From: Gimesia algae
Lineage (GTDB): Bacteria > Planctomycetota > Planctomycetia > Planctomycetales > Planctomycetaceae
DNA: 64,000 bases
NCBI RefSeq assembly: GCF_007746795.1
Contig: NZ_CP036343.1
Coordinates: forward strand, 310,001-374,000
Reading direction: 5' to 3'
Below the pieces are notes generated by a model. It saw only the letters and a list, made by a program, of their open reading frames with translations, did no database searches and was not told the DNA's origin. A program made the position numbers and the translations under genes. Below, in pieces: positions 56,301-64,000 of the stretch (position 1 is its first letter; every line of letters begins with the position of its first letter).

Positions 56301-56783
56301 CGTGATACGCGACAGAGTCCGATGACAGTTCGCGAGTATGCTTCCACAGCGATTCAGCCGGCAATTCTTGCGAATGGTGTGGTCGGTAAGCGGTTCACCC
56401 GTCTGTCTGATGACAATGATTTCACGATGCTTGCGTTACAGGAGCAATCACTCGAAGCGTTGATTAAAGCGACTGTCATGAAAACGCTGACACGTGAACC
56501 GACCGAAAGTGAGTTGAAACTGTTTGTGGAACTGCTGCAGCCTGGTTATACAGAACGTGTTAACAAGGATGCAGAGATCGTTTCGCGCGAGCCACTGCCA
56601 CGCAATCTGGTGGGCTGGTCAAATCATTTGAGTCCCGAGGCCAATGAAATCAAGGTGTCTCTTGAGTCATCCGTCAAAGAGGGCGATCTTCCCACGCAGC
56701 GATTGAAAGAAGACTGGCGGTATCGCTATGAAGATATGCTCTGGACGTTGTTGAATTCTCCGGAATTCCTTTTCGTACCATAA
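53322..56783 (+). CDS. LamG-DUF1549-DUF1553 surface protein, copy 2
   Basis: This 1153-residue protein is about 80% identical to copy 1 along its whole length and has the same layout: signal peptide (SLCLLSLLLVLPLSVSPSYA), LamG-like domain (about residues 45-300), DUF1549 with CARCH (near 727) and DUF1553 to the end (LWTLLNSPEFLFVP in both). Differences gather in the N-terminal 100 residues, where this copy is Lys-rich (STKVKKSPKVTAP), and near the C-terminus. The ATG at 53322 follows a GGAATTGCC-type upstream sequence kept in both copies. The DUF1501 gene follows 56 bases downstream. Such PSCyt2/PSD1 proteins are usually paired with DUF1501; their chemistry is unknown. Confidence 0.92.
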   Translation: MNHLAFVKRSLCLLSLLLVLPLSVSPSYAQKEKSTKVKKSPKVTAPASYRELILADQPTLYWNFETPAPEGYDSVVTVKEKTEPVKALISGKLAKPAAGPRPSDFPLFTTENQAAAFQPGEGFLRVVDPGEKSILDFTAGDAITLEAWVNLNSTNAGRHYYIIGKGRTNRKGVARDNQNYGFRVTGSELSFLFRGQPEKKDQKADYHRWTSSGAGISAHNWHHVAVTYTFGKKKSLKAYVDGQPVSGKWDMGGDTTLAPVVDNDEVWIGSSMGGSAGSSFDGQLDELAVYRKVLSAKQVASHFKYHAPDPKIDWTTIPENRVKVDILEGVPNKKSWTFRPPRLAESFTQPHFALIEIPNRYSERGVKVDRPDPYLIRAMSRVVIPNGKKRILIRARNASRLYIDEKLVAETGFHNISGSAHGHVFKVDRSLSPNIRPLHRGDQEKVIEFTGDGKPHRIRFEMIVGGFRHRPDFGETAVFIGEPKQDFQLLTPGDETVMLTDADWLPFERDFRYSLIAVNATRRREASAKEDKYWESRHQLAKAEILKQPQVKVPAAVKGLRANNAIDHFINQRLAKEKIVQAPLLGDLAFLRRLSLDTTGTVPTTEQISEYLADDPKSRRANAIQRFINDPAWADSWVGYWQDVLAENPNIVNPTLNNTGPFRWWIHESFYDNKPFDRFLTELVMMEGSKYFGGPAGFEMASQNDAPMAAKAHIIGQTFLGLNMKCARCHDAPFHDFKQRDLFSLAAMLKRSPQGVPKTSSVPGFDFKSNSMLISVTLLPGEKVTPQWTFEELVKQGAYPENFLRSPKDTRQQLAATITSPQNERFANVIVNRVWKRYLGQGLVEPVDDWDGQEPSHPELMKYLSQQFVIHGYDLKFLAQLIFESDLYQRVAATDSSKIEGLIDTTYHFSSPVLRRMEAEQIVDSLFAICGKPLDAGRMCIDIDGSRDYHSSLDLGAPRRAWQFTSPSNERDRPSLALPFGQPFITLLKTFGWRDTRQSPMTVREYASTAIQPAILANGVVGKRFTRLSDDNDFTMLALQEQSLEALIKATVMKTLTREPTESELKLFVELLQPGYTERVNKDAEIVSREPLPRNLVGWSNHLSPEANEIKVSLESSVKEGDLPTQRLKEDWRYRYEDMLWTLLNSPEFLFVP

Positions 56784-56839
56784 TCAAACTTGATCCTGAC
56801 AGATAAACCAACCTGCAACATTAAACATAAGAGTTAACC

Positions 56840-58177
56840 ATGAACGCATTTGAATCTACTCGTCGCGACTTTATAAGACAGGCTTCGCTCACTGGTCTGG
56901 CAGCGTCTGCATTGGGAACTCCCTGGCAGCAGTTGCTGGCGTCTGAAAAACACGCTGATAAAAAACATGGTGCAAAAAAACTGCCGATGCCGGTTGGTAA
57001 AGCCGAGCATTGTATTATGATCTGGCTGGGCGGAGGTTCCTGTCACATTGATACCTGGGACCCGAAACGCAAAGGTGATCCCAAAGCCAAAAAGGCCGGT
57101 TCCTACTACGATTCGATTCCGACTGCGATCAAGGGAACCGAAGTTTGCGAACATCTTTCCAAATGTGCGCCGATTCTCGATCGGTTCAATATCGTGAGAT
57201 CTGTGCACCATGAAGTGATCGACGAACACGCGGCTGCCACAAACCGTATGCATACCGGACGACCGACAACCGGAACGATAACCTATCCTTCGGTCGGTTC
57301 TGTGGTGGCACATAAACGAGGATCTGCCAGTGAACATGCTCCCGCGTATGTCTTGATTGGATATCCTAACGTGACGCGTGGTCCAGGGTTCCTGGGAAGT
57401 GAGGCGGGTTACATCTATCTGACCGATACCAGTGCTGGTCCGAGTGGCTTCACACGGTCTTCGCACGTGAATCAGAGCCGTCAGGATCGTCGCGAACGTC
57501 TGCTGACCAAGATGCGGGCTGAGTTCCGCCAGAAAAGTGTGGGTGGTCAGGCGATCCAGGATTATGATCAGTCGGTGGCTGAGGCGCTACGTTTGTCCGG
57601 GCCTGAGTTTATGAAAGTCTTCCAGCTGGACAATGAGAAAAGCGATCTCCGCAACTCTTATGGCGGTGAGTTCGGCCAGCGCTGTCTGCTGTCACGTCGT
57701 TTGATTCAGTCCGGCGTGCGGTTCATAGAAGTCTCGCATAATCTGAACTTTGTGAATGGTACCGGCTGGGATACACACAACGACGGCCAGCTCAATCAGC
57801 ATCTGCTGATTAAGGAACTGGACTCGGCGCTGTCGGCGCTGGTGCTCGATCTGGAGAAAAATAAGCTATTGGATAAAACGTTGATCGTCGTCGCTTCCGA
57901 ATTTGGTCGTCCGGCAAAATTTGATTCTGGCGGAGGACGCGGGCACCAATCCAAGGCTTTCAGTGTTGTTCTGGCGGGCGGCGGACTACAAAATGGAAAA
58001 ACGATTGGTGTGACGAACGAACTGGGCGAAGAAATCGTATCCCGTCCGGTCTCTGTTCCCGATCTGCATGCTACGATTTACGCTTCACTGGGCATCGATC
58101 CCAGCGAAGAACTCTTTGCCGGTGACCGTCCTGTACCAATCACCGATATGGGTGATCCCGTTAGGGAACTGTTTTGA
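56840..58177 (+). CDS. DUF1501 Tat-exported protein
   Basis: This 445-residue protein has a twin-arginine leader (STRRDFIRQASLTGLAASAL), so it is probably exported folded. It belongs to DUF1501, which has a sulfatase/alkaline-phosphatase-like fold: IMIWLGGGSCHIDTWDPK near the start, the middle SHNLNFVNGTGWDTHNDG, and VVASEFGRPAKFDSGGGRGHQSK near residue 350 give the metal-binding-like Asp and His. In planctomycetes it nearly always accompanies DUF1549/DUF1553 genes, as here. A strong terminator follows, so the tandem pair and this gene end one unit. Confidence 0.93.
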   Translation: MNAFESTRRDFIRQASLTGLAASALGTPWQQLLASEKHADKKHGAKKLPMPVGKAEHCIMIWLGGGSCHIDTWDPKRKGDPKAKKAGSYYDSIPTAIKGTEVCEHLSKCAPILDRFNIVRSVHHEVIDEHAAATNRMHTGRPTTGTITYPSVGSVVAHKRGSASEHAPAYVLIGYPNVTRGPGFLGSEAGYIYLTDTSAGPSGFTRSSHVNQSRQDRRERLLTKMRAEFRQKSVGGQAIQDYDQSVAEALRLSGPEFMKVFQLDNEKSDLRNSYGGEFGQRCLLSRRLIQSGVRFIEVSHNLNFVNGTGWDTHNDGQLNQHLLIKELDSALSALVLDLEKNKLLDKTLIVVASEFGRPAKFDSGGGRGHQSKAFSVVLAGGGLQNGKTIGVTNELGEEIVSRPVSVPDLHATIYASLGIDPSEELFAGDRPVPITDMGDPVRELF

Positions 58178-58214
58178 TAAGCCTATAAGTCAAACAAAAC
58201 CAGTACAAAGCATT

Positions 58215-58253
58215 CGGGATGGCTGATAAAATCAGCCATCCCGGTTTTGTTTC
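58215..58253 (+). terminator. Intrinsic terminator after DUF1501 gene
   Basis: CGGGATGGCTGAT (58215-58227) pairs perfectly with ATCAGCCATCCCG (58231-58243) around a three-base loop, followed by GTTTTGTTT. It lies 38 bases after the DUF1501 stop. Confidence 0.9.
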
Positions 58254-58367
58254 CAGGTCGATCTGACCGGAAAGCAATCCAGTCTTGGCTGACATCTGCG
58301 TACCAGAAGTGTATTCTTCATTTATAAGAATTCCAGTTCGTTGATTTTCAGCTTAAAGGTTTGTTTC

Positions 58368-61300
58368 ATGCCGTCCCGGTTTTCGCATTTCGCCATCATA
58401 GCTGCTGTGGTCCTGTTTCTGGGGATGCTGGCGTTGTTTCTGACTCTCAAAGCACCGCCGGAGTTAATGAACGCGCCACGGAAACTGGAGCCCATCAGCT
58501 ATGATCGAGCAAATGAACTGTTGAAGCTGAAAAATGAAGGCGTCGCTTACCTGGAGAATGAAAAGTACGCCGACGCAGATCGTCTGCTGGAACAACTGAC
58601 AGAAGCGTTACCCACAGAAGTAATCGGTTTTCGCGATTTAACCATTTGCCGCCTGCTACAACTGACGCCCGAAAAATTAGCTCAACAGCCGGAAGGGGAG
58701 AAACTGGCGGAGCAGGCCCTCAATGCTTTGAGCCAGCTGATTCAAATTTCCTCCAAGTCTGCAGTCAGTTCAATTCTGTCTGCCCGTATTAATACCGCTT
58801 TGGGGAAACCACTTCAGGCGCAGGCAGACCTGCTGCATGCAACAGAACTGAAACCCGAGGATGCCGGCATCTGGTTCGAATTGTCACAGGTACAAAAGCA
58901 GATTCCAGAACAGAACGAACCATCGCTGGCGAATGAGTCACTGGCCAAAGCGTGGGAACTGCAGCCTGAAAATCTGTTTCTGACGCTGGAGTACCTGCAG
59001 GTCACAGCAGAACAACAGTCTGGTCAGGCGACTGCTGTGTTTGAGAAAGTCAAAACGCTGTCAGCGCCCCTGGCGACCAGCGTCAAGGCTCATACGCGCC
59101 TGGATTTAAATCAGTTGATTGAAGATTCGCTGGCTGCGATCAAGGGCAACAAATGGAATGTGGTACTCCGTAACGCGCGGATTTTGCGAAATGTGTTGAT
59201 CGCGGAAGACCTCGTCAAAAGTGATCGTCGACGCGTGGAACAGAACTCGCTGGAGTTTGTGATTCATGACTTTCCGCCCGCCTTCTATCAGGCAGTCGAA
59301 TGGCCGGCTCAACAGAAGCCGCGTACCGTTGAGTTTGCGGATGCACGTCCCCTTACTTTTTCACCGGATCTGCCGACAGGCATTAAAGATCTTCAAGTTG
59401 CCGACTTCGATCTGGACGGAAAACCCGACCTGATTGTGCTGACTGCGACGCAGGTTGCTGTTTATTCTCAAAACGGAGAGACATGGAATTTGATCACACA
59501 GCAGGAAATAGCAGGCGATTTTGCAGAAGTCACGCTCGTCGATCTTGACGCGGATGTGCAAACGATGACACAACCAGAGGCGACTGAGAAAACAGAGCCG
59601 ACAGTGTTTCCCATTTCGCCAACCCGCGATGCCGATCTGGATCTGGTCGTCAATGGCAAATCAGGGATCAGGGTTTTCAAGAATCAGGCTGATGCGAAAA
59701 CCGGTAATCGCACACTGGTGATCCAGGCACAGCCAAAGACCCTGGATACTTTAGCCGAAGTATTCGCTGTCAATTTTTCTGATCTGGACCATGATGGCGA
59801 CCTGGATCTGGTGGCTTCCACGGGGAAGGGGCTTTCGCTCTGGTCAAATCGGGGTGATTTTTCGTTCCGAAACATCAGTGATCACAGCCAACTGCCTCCT
59901 GCGGATCTGGTTGTGACTTCAATGGTGCGCGTCGACTGGGACCGGGATGTGGACCTCGATCTGATCTTATGCAGCCGCTTGTCGAAACAGGCAGGCTATC
60001 TGGAAAATTTACGACATGGTCGGTTCCGCTGGCGTCCCTTTTCCCAAGTCAAAGCGGATGGCGGGCTGACAGCAAATCATTTTGAAGAATGTGTATTGGC
60101 GGACTTTGATCGCAATGGTTCCTGGGATTTGATTGGTGTGCGTCAAAAAGAGCTGATGCTGGCTGAAACCAGGCGGCCTGAACCTGGCAGTGTGCAGATT
60201 GCTTCCGTAAAGCAAATGACAGGAGCCGATCCTGTCGACCTGCAGAGCAACGTGTTACAGACCGGTGATCTGAATAATGATGGCGTACTGGATGTGGTGG
60301 CATTGAATTCAACCGGTTTACAACTGTTATTGGGAACCGCGGAGCAGAGAACTGAGCAGACTGCGTATGTGAAAGATCAGGAGCTGACTTCTTTGGAGCC
60401 AGTTGAGAAGTACCGACTTGCCGATCTGAATCAGGATGGCAGTCTGGATGTGATCACTGTCTTTCAAGATAAAATCGTTCTGCGGCAGAATCAGGGGAAT
60501 AACTATCACTGGATTGATGTTTCACTGCGGGCCGAGCAGATCAAAGGGGAAGTCAAATCTGCCAGCGGGCGCGTGAATCATTATGGCATCGGCAGTCTGC
60601 TGGAATTACGCAGCGGGACGATTTACCAGCCGCAGATTGTCGCTGGGCAGTCGACCCATTTTGGACTGGGGAACCAGAGTGTCGCCGAAGCGATTCGCGT
60701 ACTGTGGACTAATGGAATTCCCGTCAACATTATTAACGCCAAAACCGATCAGCGGATCTATGAGAAGCAGACGTTGATGGGGTCCTGTCCTTATCTTTAT
60801 ACCTGGGATGGGGAACAGTTTTCCTTTTATACCGATCTACTCTGGGCAGCTCCCATTGGTCTGCAGTTTGCGCAAGGAGTTGTGGCGCCTTGTCGTGACT
60901 GGGAATTTCTCAAGATTGAGGGAGACAGACTCAAGCCGAAAGATGGTTTTTATGAACTGCGGATCACCGAAGAACTGTGGGAAGCAGGTTACTTCGATAC
61001 CGTGCAACTGACGGCCATCGATCATCCTGTAGATGTGGAGATATTTTCGAATGAAAAGGTTGGTTCTCCCGATCTGGCGGCGTTCAAAATTCATACGGTT
61101 CAAAGTCCGCAGGCACCCCGCGCTGCAGTGAATCACAAGGGCCGCGACGTACTGTCTGAAATCAAGGATGCGGACGATGTGTATGCCAAAACATTCGACG
61201 AAAAATATCGACAGGGGCTGACGGAAGATCATGCGCTGGAACTGGACTTGAATACCGAGGCCGTTAAAAATTCAAAAACAGTTCCACGGATCAAACTGTT

Positions 61301-62078
61301 TCTAACGGGTTGGATTTATCCGACGGATACGGGGATCAATCTGGCATTATCGGAGAATCCCTCGATGCCTTCGCCGCGACCGCCTGCGCTGGCGGTGCCA
61401 GACAAAAATGGCGCATGGAAAACCGTTCAACCCTTCATGGGCTTTCCTGGCGGGAAGACGAAAACAATCGTAGTGGATCTGACCGACCAGTTTCTGTCAG
61501 ACGATTATCGTGTACGGATCGAAACGAATATGGAGTTCTATTGGGATCAGGTCTTCTTTACTGTAGACGAAACGCCGGCTGAATATGTGACTCAACCTTT
61601 GTCGTTGGAATCTGCGCTGCTGCAATATCGTGGCTTTTCCACGCCTCTCATCCATCCGGGCAACGGACCGGAACGCTATGACTATCTGAGTCTCACGACC
61701 AGCATTCAGTGGCCGCCGATGCAGGGGGGGTTTACGCGATTTGGCGACGTGAAAGCGCTGGTGGAAGCGGCTGACAATCGCCTGGTGATCATGGGCTCAG
61801 GAGATGAAATGCGGCTGCGGTTTAACGTACCCGAATTGCCCGTTAAACCAGGCTGGAAACGTGATTTTATTCTGCATAATGTAGGTTGGGACAAGGATGC
61901 CAACCTGCATACGATCCTGGGGCAGTCGGTCGAGCCGCTGCCGTTCCGGGAGATGCAGAGTTATCCCTATCCGACTGAAGTTTATCCGGATGAGGAGGTG
62001 CTGCAGCAGGATCGGGAAATCTATCAGACCCGTCGTCAAAACAGCGCCCGTTTCTGGAATTCCTTGCAGAGACCCTGA
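58368..62078 (+). CDS. Membrane-anchored TPR / FG-GAP / ASPIC-UnbV protein
   Basis: The protein has 1236 residues from the ATG at 58368 (AAAGG 8 bases before; an in-frame TTG at 58341 is less likely). One N-terminal membrane segment (IIAAVVLFLGMLALFLTL) anchors it. TPR-like helices cover about residues 45-250. FG-GAP/VCBS motifs follow at about 340-720 (DFDLDGKPDL, DLDHDGDLDL, DFDRNGSWDL, DLNNDGVLDV, DLNQDGSLDV), then an ASPIC/UnbV domain (about 735-800, GIGSLLELRSG and IRVLWTNG). This is the CRTAC1-like pattern. The last 430 residues (from about 805, GSCPYLYTWDGEQFSFYTDLL) are unassigned. Secreted binding function is likely. Confidence 0.88.
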   Translation: MPSRFSHFAIIAAVVLFLGMLALFLTLKAPPELMNAPRKLEPISYDRANELLKLKNEGVAYLENEKYADADRLLEQLTEALPTEVIGFRDLTICRLLQLTPEKLAQQPEGEKLAEQALNALSQLIQISSKSAVSSILSARINTALGKPLQAQADLLHATELKPEDAGIWFELSQVQKQIPEQNEPSLANESLAKAWELQPENLFLTLEYLQVTAEQQSGQATAVFEKVKTLSAPLATSVKAHTRLDLNQLIEDSLAAIKGNKWNVVLRNARILRNVLIAEDLVKSDRRRVEQNSLEFVIHDFPPAFYQAVEWPAQQKPRTVEFADARPLTFSPDLPTGIKDLQVADFDLDGKPDLIVLTATQVAVYSQNGETWNLITQQEIAGDFAEVTLVDLDADVQTMTQPEATEKTEPTVFPISPTRDADLDLVVNGKSGIRVFKNQADAKTGNRTLVIQAQPKTLDTLAEVFAVNFSDLDHDGDLDLVASTGKGLSLWSNRGDFSFRNISDHSQLPPADLVVTSMVRVDWDRDVDLDLILCSRLSKQAGYLENLRHGRFRWRPFSQVKADGGLTANHFEECVLADFDRNGSWDLIGVRQKELMLAETRRPEPGSVQIASVKQMTGADPVDLQSNVLQTGDLNNDGVLDVVALNSTGLQLLLGTAEQRTEQTAYVKDQELTSLEPVEKYRLADLNQDGSLDVITVFQDKIVLRQNQGNNYHWIDVSLRAEQIKGEVKSASGRVNHYGIGSLLELRSGTIYQPQIVAGQSTHFGLGNQSVAEAIRVLWTNGIPVNIINAKTDQRIYEKQTLMGSCPYLYTWDGEQFSFYTDLLWAAPIGLQFAQGVVAPCRDWEFLKIEGDRLKPKDGFYELRITEELWEAGYFDTVQLTAIDHPVDVEIFSNEKVGSPDLAAFKIHTVQSPQAPRAAVNHKGRDVLSEIKDADDVYAKTFDEKYRQGLTEDHALELDLNTEAVKNSKTVPRIKLFLTGWIYPTDTGINLALSENPSMPSPRPPALAVPDKNGAWKTVQPFMGFPGGKTKTIVVDLTDQFLSDDYRVRIETNMEFYWDQVFFTVDETPAEYVTQPLSLESALLQYRGFSTPLIHPGNGPERYDYLSLTTSIQWPPMQGGFTRFGDVKALVEAADNRLVIMGSGDEMRLRFNVPELPVKPGWKRDFILHNVGWDKDANLHTILGQSVEPLPFREMQSYPYPTEVYPDEEVLQQDREIYQTRRQNSARFWNSLQRP

Positions 62079-62162
62079 ACGTGAAATCATGAGTGCAATT
62101 GCCGGAGTGATTCGGTAAAATACGGTCTGATTGACTGACTTTAGTTTTTACTCAGGTTTTCC

Positions 62163-62993
62163 ATGATGCCATTTCTCTCGCGTTGCTGCCTCATTCTCAC
62201 ATTTCTCAGTACCACTCAAATAATACAGGCTGCGGAGATGTTGTATCCGCTCTCTGTTGCAGCAGCTGATAAAGGTCCCGTGTATGTGGCGGATCGCAAA
62301 CTGCCTGGCATCTGGAGTGTCGAGAATGACAAGACTACCAGTTACTTTACCGGTTCTAAAGTATTTCGTACGCCTCTGAATGCAGTGCGTTGTATTGCCC
62401 TTGATAATGATGGAAGAGTGCTGGCTGGCGATTCATCAACACGCGATGTGTATCGTTTTGAAAAAGCGGGTGCGAAGCCTCAACCGCTCACCAACGGGGG
62501 AATTGGAATTCCCATGGATGTGGTGGTATTGAAGAACGGCGATCTCCTGGTATCGGATCTGGAACTGCATCAGATCTGGAAAGTCCCGGCTGCGGGCGGC
62601 AAACCGACCCTGTTTGTCAAAGTCGAAGCACCCCGGGGACTGGCATTGGACCAGGCAGAAAATCTGTGGGTCGTTTCCGGGACGGCAGACCAGCTCTTAA
62701 AAGTCAGTCCGGACGGGAAAGTCTCTGTTGTGGTGAAAGGCCGACCGTTTAATTTCCCGCATGATGTCGTAGTCTTTGACGATGGCTCGGCGATTGTCAG
62801 CGACGGCTATGAGAAGGCACTCTGGAAAGTCTCTACCGACGGAACCACGGCAAAATGGGTGTCCGGCGAACCATTCAAAAATCCGGTGGGTATCACCCGC
62901 CAGGGACAGAACATCCTGGTTTCTGACCCGCATGCAAAAACAGTGTTTTCCGTCGATCCTGAGAAAAACGTCAGTGATCTGTTGAAGCCCTGA
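62163..62993 (+). CDS. Secreted NHL/SMP-30-like propeller protein
   Basis: The protein has 276 residues with a signal peptide (FLSRCCLILTFLSTTQIIQA). The rest is a six-bladed-propeller-like chain with NHL/gluconolactonase-type segments: CIALDNDGRVLAGDSSTRDVYRF, VVLKNGDLLVSDLELHQIWKV (in pieces), LALDQAENLWVVSG and VVFDDGSAIVSDGY. The start may be the second of two adjacent ATGs (62166). It is downstream of the CRTAC1-like gene by 84 bases and convergent with the FG-GAP gene at the window end. No catalytic residues can be assigned. Confidence 0.85.
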   Translation: MMPFLSRCCLILTFLSTTQIIQAAEMLYPLSVAAADKGPVYVADRKLPGIWSVENDKTTSYFTGSKVFRTPLNAVRCIALDNDGRVLAGDSSTRDVYRFEKAGAKPQPLTNGGIGIPMDVVVLKNGDLLVSDLELHQIWKVPAAGGKPTLFVKVEAPRGLALDQAENLWVVSGTADQLLKVSPDGKVSVVVKGRPFNFPHDVVVFDDGSAIVSDGYEKALWKVSTDGTTAKWVSGEPFKNPVGITRQGQNILVSDPHAKTVFSVDPEKNVSDLLKP

Positions 62994-63008
62994 GACACAC
63001 AGAAGTTA

Positions 63009-64000
63009 CTATTCCGGTTTTTGGAGCCCTTCATTCCACCAGATTGAGAACCATTCTTTTTTGTTTCGCTGATCTGTTTCGCGTCCTTCAAAATTGCCGA
63101 CAGCCAGATCGGGATCGCCGTCGCCATCAAAGTCACCAGCGGTGATGACGGGATGCTGGCCCATTGAATAATCGAGGGGATAGGCACGGAACTGACCTGG
63201 CGAGAGTTGTTCATACCAGACGATTGTATTGCGTGGTTGATTGTAATCCCAGGTCATGGTACAGGCGGCAAGATCAATGTCGCCATCGCCGTCAAAGTCG
63301 CCGTGCGTGGCGCAGTAGGCACCAGTAAGCGGTGCAATCGGATGATGGGTAAAGGGGAATTCTCCTTTGTTTTCCAGCCATTGCAGTGAATGGCTCGAGC
63401 GGAGTTCGAAGCTGTCCATGGTGTCGCCGTTGGTAAAGAGCAGGTCGAGGTCGTCATCCCGATCCAGATCGACCAGCGCGATGCTGGATGAACCATAGGC
63501 AGGATCGGGAGCCTGATAAATGGTCTCTTTCCGAAACTGATTATTGCCTTCATTCAGAAACGCAACAATGATTTCGTGTTCCTGTGAAAACAGGGTGACG
63601 AAGTCGAGGCGTCCATCCTGGTTCCAGTCAGTGATCAGCATGTGACTGGCTCCATGCCGCTTGTCGAGGACGCGCTGTTCAAATTTCAGTTCTGTCTTTG
63701 CAGGAGAGACATTTTCCAGATACAGCAGTCGACCCGTTTTGTGCCAGCCAAATTCAGCGACGATCAGATCCAGATCACCGTCGCCGTCAAAGTCGGCTGC
63801 TTTGACATCAGCGACACGTCCCAGATGATCTTGAAGTGTTTGTGTCTGCCACGTGTGCGTTTTGGAATTGAATGTCAGCAGACTGACGGTTCCCCGGTCG
63901 TGATCTTCCGGCCCAAAGCTGCCCAGGTCGGCGATGAGATAATCGTCCTGCTGATCCTGGTTCAGGTCGACGCGTTCAATGTGAGCGGGGTGTTTGAGTT
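63009..64000 (-). CDS. FG-GAP/VCBS repeat protein, 5' end outside window
   Basis: The reading frame runs unbroken from the stop at 63009 to the window end, giving about 330 residues of the C-terminal part; the start lies beyond 64000. Its repeats are clear: DFDGDGDLDLIVAEFGW, DWNQDGRLDFVTLF, DLDRDDDLDLLFTNGD, DFDGDGDIDLAACT and DFDGDGDPDLAVGNFEG. These are calcium-binding-like loops of a beta-propeller. An internal ATG at 63641 is not the true start, since coding-like sequence with the same motifs continues upstream. The 15-base gap to the convergent NHL gene holds no terminator. Confidence 0.88.
   Translation of the reverse strand, partial: LKHPAHIERVDLNQDQQDDYLIADLGSFGPEDHDRGTVSLLTFNSKTHTWQTQTLQDHLGRVADVKAADFDGDGDLDLIVAEFGWHKTGRLLYLENVSPAKTELKFEQRVLDKRHGASHMLITDWNQDGRLDFVTLFSQEHEIIVAFLNEGNNQFRKETIYQAPDPAYGSSSIALVDLDRDDDLDLLFTNGDTMDSFELRSSHSLQWLENKGEFPFTHHPIAPLTGAYCATHGDFDGDGDIDLAACTMTWDYNQPRNTIVWYEQLSPGQFRAYPLDYSMGQHPVITAGDFDGDGDPDLAVGNFEGRETDQRNKKEWFSIWWNEGLQKPE

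Noticed and set aside
58178-58367. Second promoter dyad after the DUF1501 terminator
   Set aside because: Only the terminator hairpin is clear; no repeated motif or good promoter match could be supported.

Overview
The window looks like a chromosomal segment of a planctomycete. Several gene families seen here are typical of that phylum: a DUF1559 pseudopilin-like protein, LamG-DUF1549-DUF1553 and DUF1501 surface proteins, an ECF sigma factor paired with a FecR-like protein, SHD1-domain proteins and many FG-GAP/NHL secreted proteins. The moderate GC content and the gene set suggest a Gimesia/Planctomyces-like genus; that is inference, since no 16S gene or other marker is present. I found no rRNA, tRNA, CRISPR array or intact insertion sequence.

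Layout. 1-2.7 kb: a dispersed repeat copy, an SPFH-GYF protein and a GT4 glycosyltransferase. 2.7-6.7 kb (minus): a tight run of secreted proteins (DUF1559, small lipoprotein, NHL, FG-GAP) and a small membrane protein. 6.9-13.9 kb (plus): housekeeping genes (Nif3-like, lysS, a LolE/LolD-type ABC exporter, ilvE) and a secreted YHS-like protein. 13.9-16.0 kb: two small lipoproteins and two tandem Flp-like pilin genes closed by a strong terminator. 16.1-28.3 kb (minus): a flagellar filament locus, fliC - TPR/GT41/methyltransferase fusion - sulfotransferase-like - PhyH dioxygenase - TylF-type methyltransferase - fliD - fliS. 28.3-29.9 kb: a long non-coding stretch with the second copy of the dispersed repeat. 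30-40 kb: cysteine desulfurase, MoxR ATPase, PolB-like exonuclease, large secreted HEAT/TPR protein, aldose epimerase, YqgE. 40-47 kb: a five-SHD1 zinc-ribbon protein, thiC, and a PfkB kinase plus purine-type permease pair. 47-58 kb: ECF sigma/FecR divergent from a tandem duplication of LamG-DUF1549-DUF1553 genes followed by DUF1501. 58-64 kb: a TPR/FG-GAP/UnbV protein, an NHL-like protein and an FG-GAP gene cut by the window edge.

The most interesting region is the flagellar locus. Four predicted glycan- or protein-modifying enzymes sit between the flagellin and filament-cap genes on the same strand, which suggests a flagellin glycosylation system. At its centre is one 1398-residue protein that joins TPRs, an O-GlcNAc-transferase-like (GT41) domain and a zinc-type sugar C-methyltransferase-like module. 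Other points of interest are a tandem duplication that includes its upstream regulatory region, twin cysteine-bearing Flp-like pilins, and a repeat with a conserved 9-bp dyad present at both ends of a 29-kb interval.
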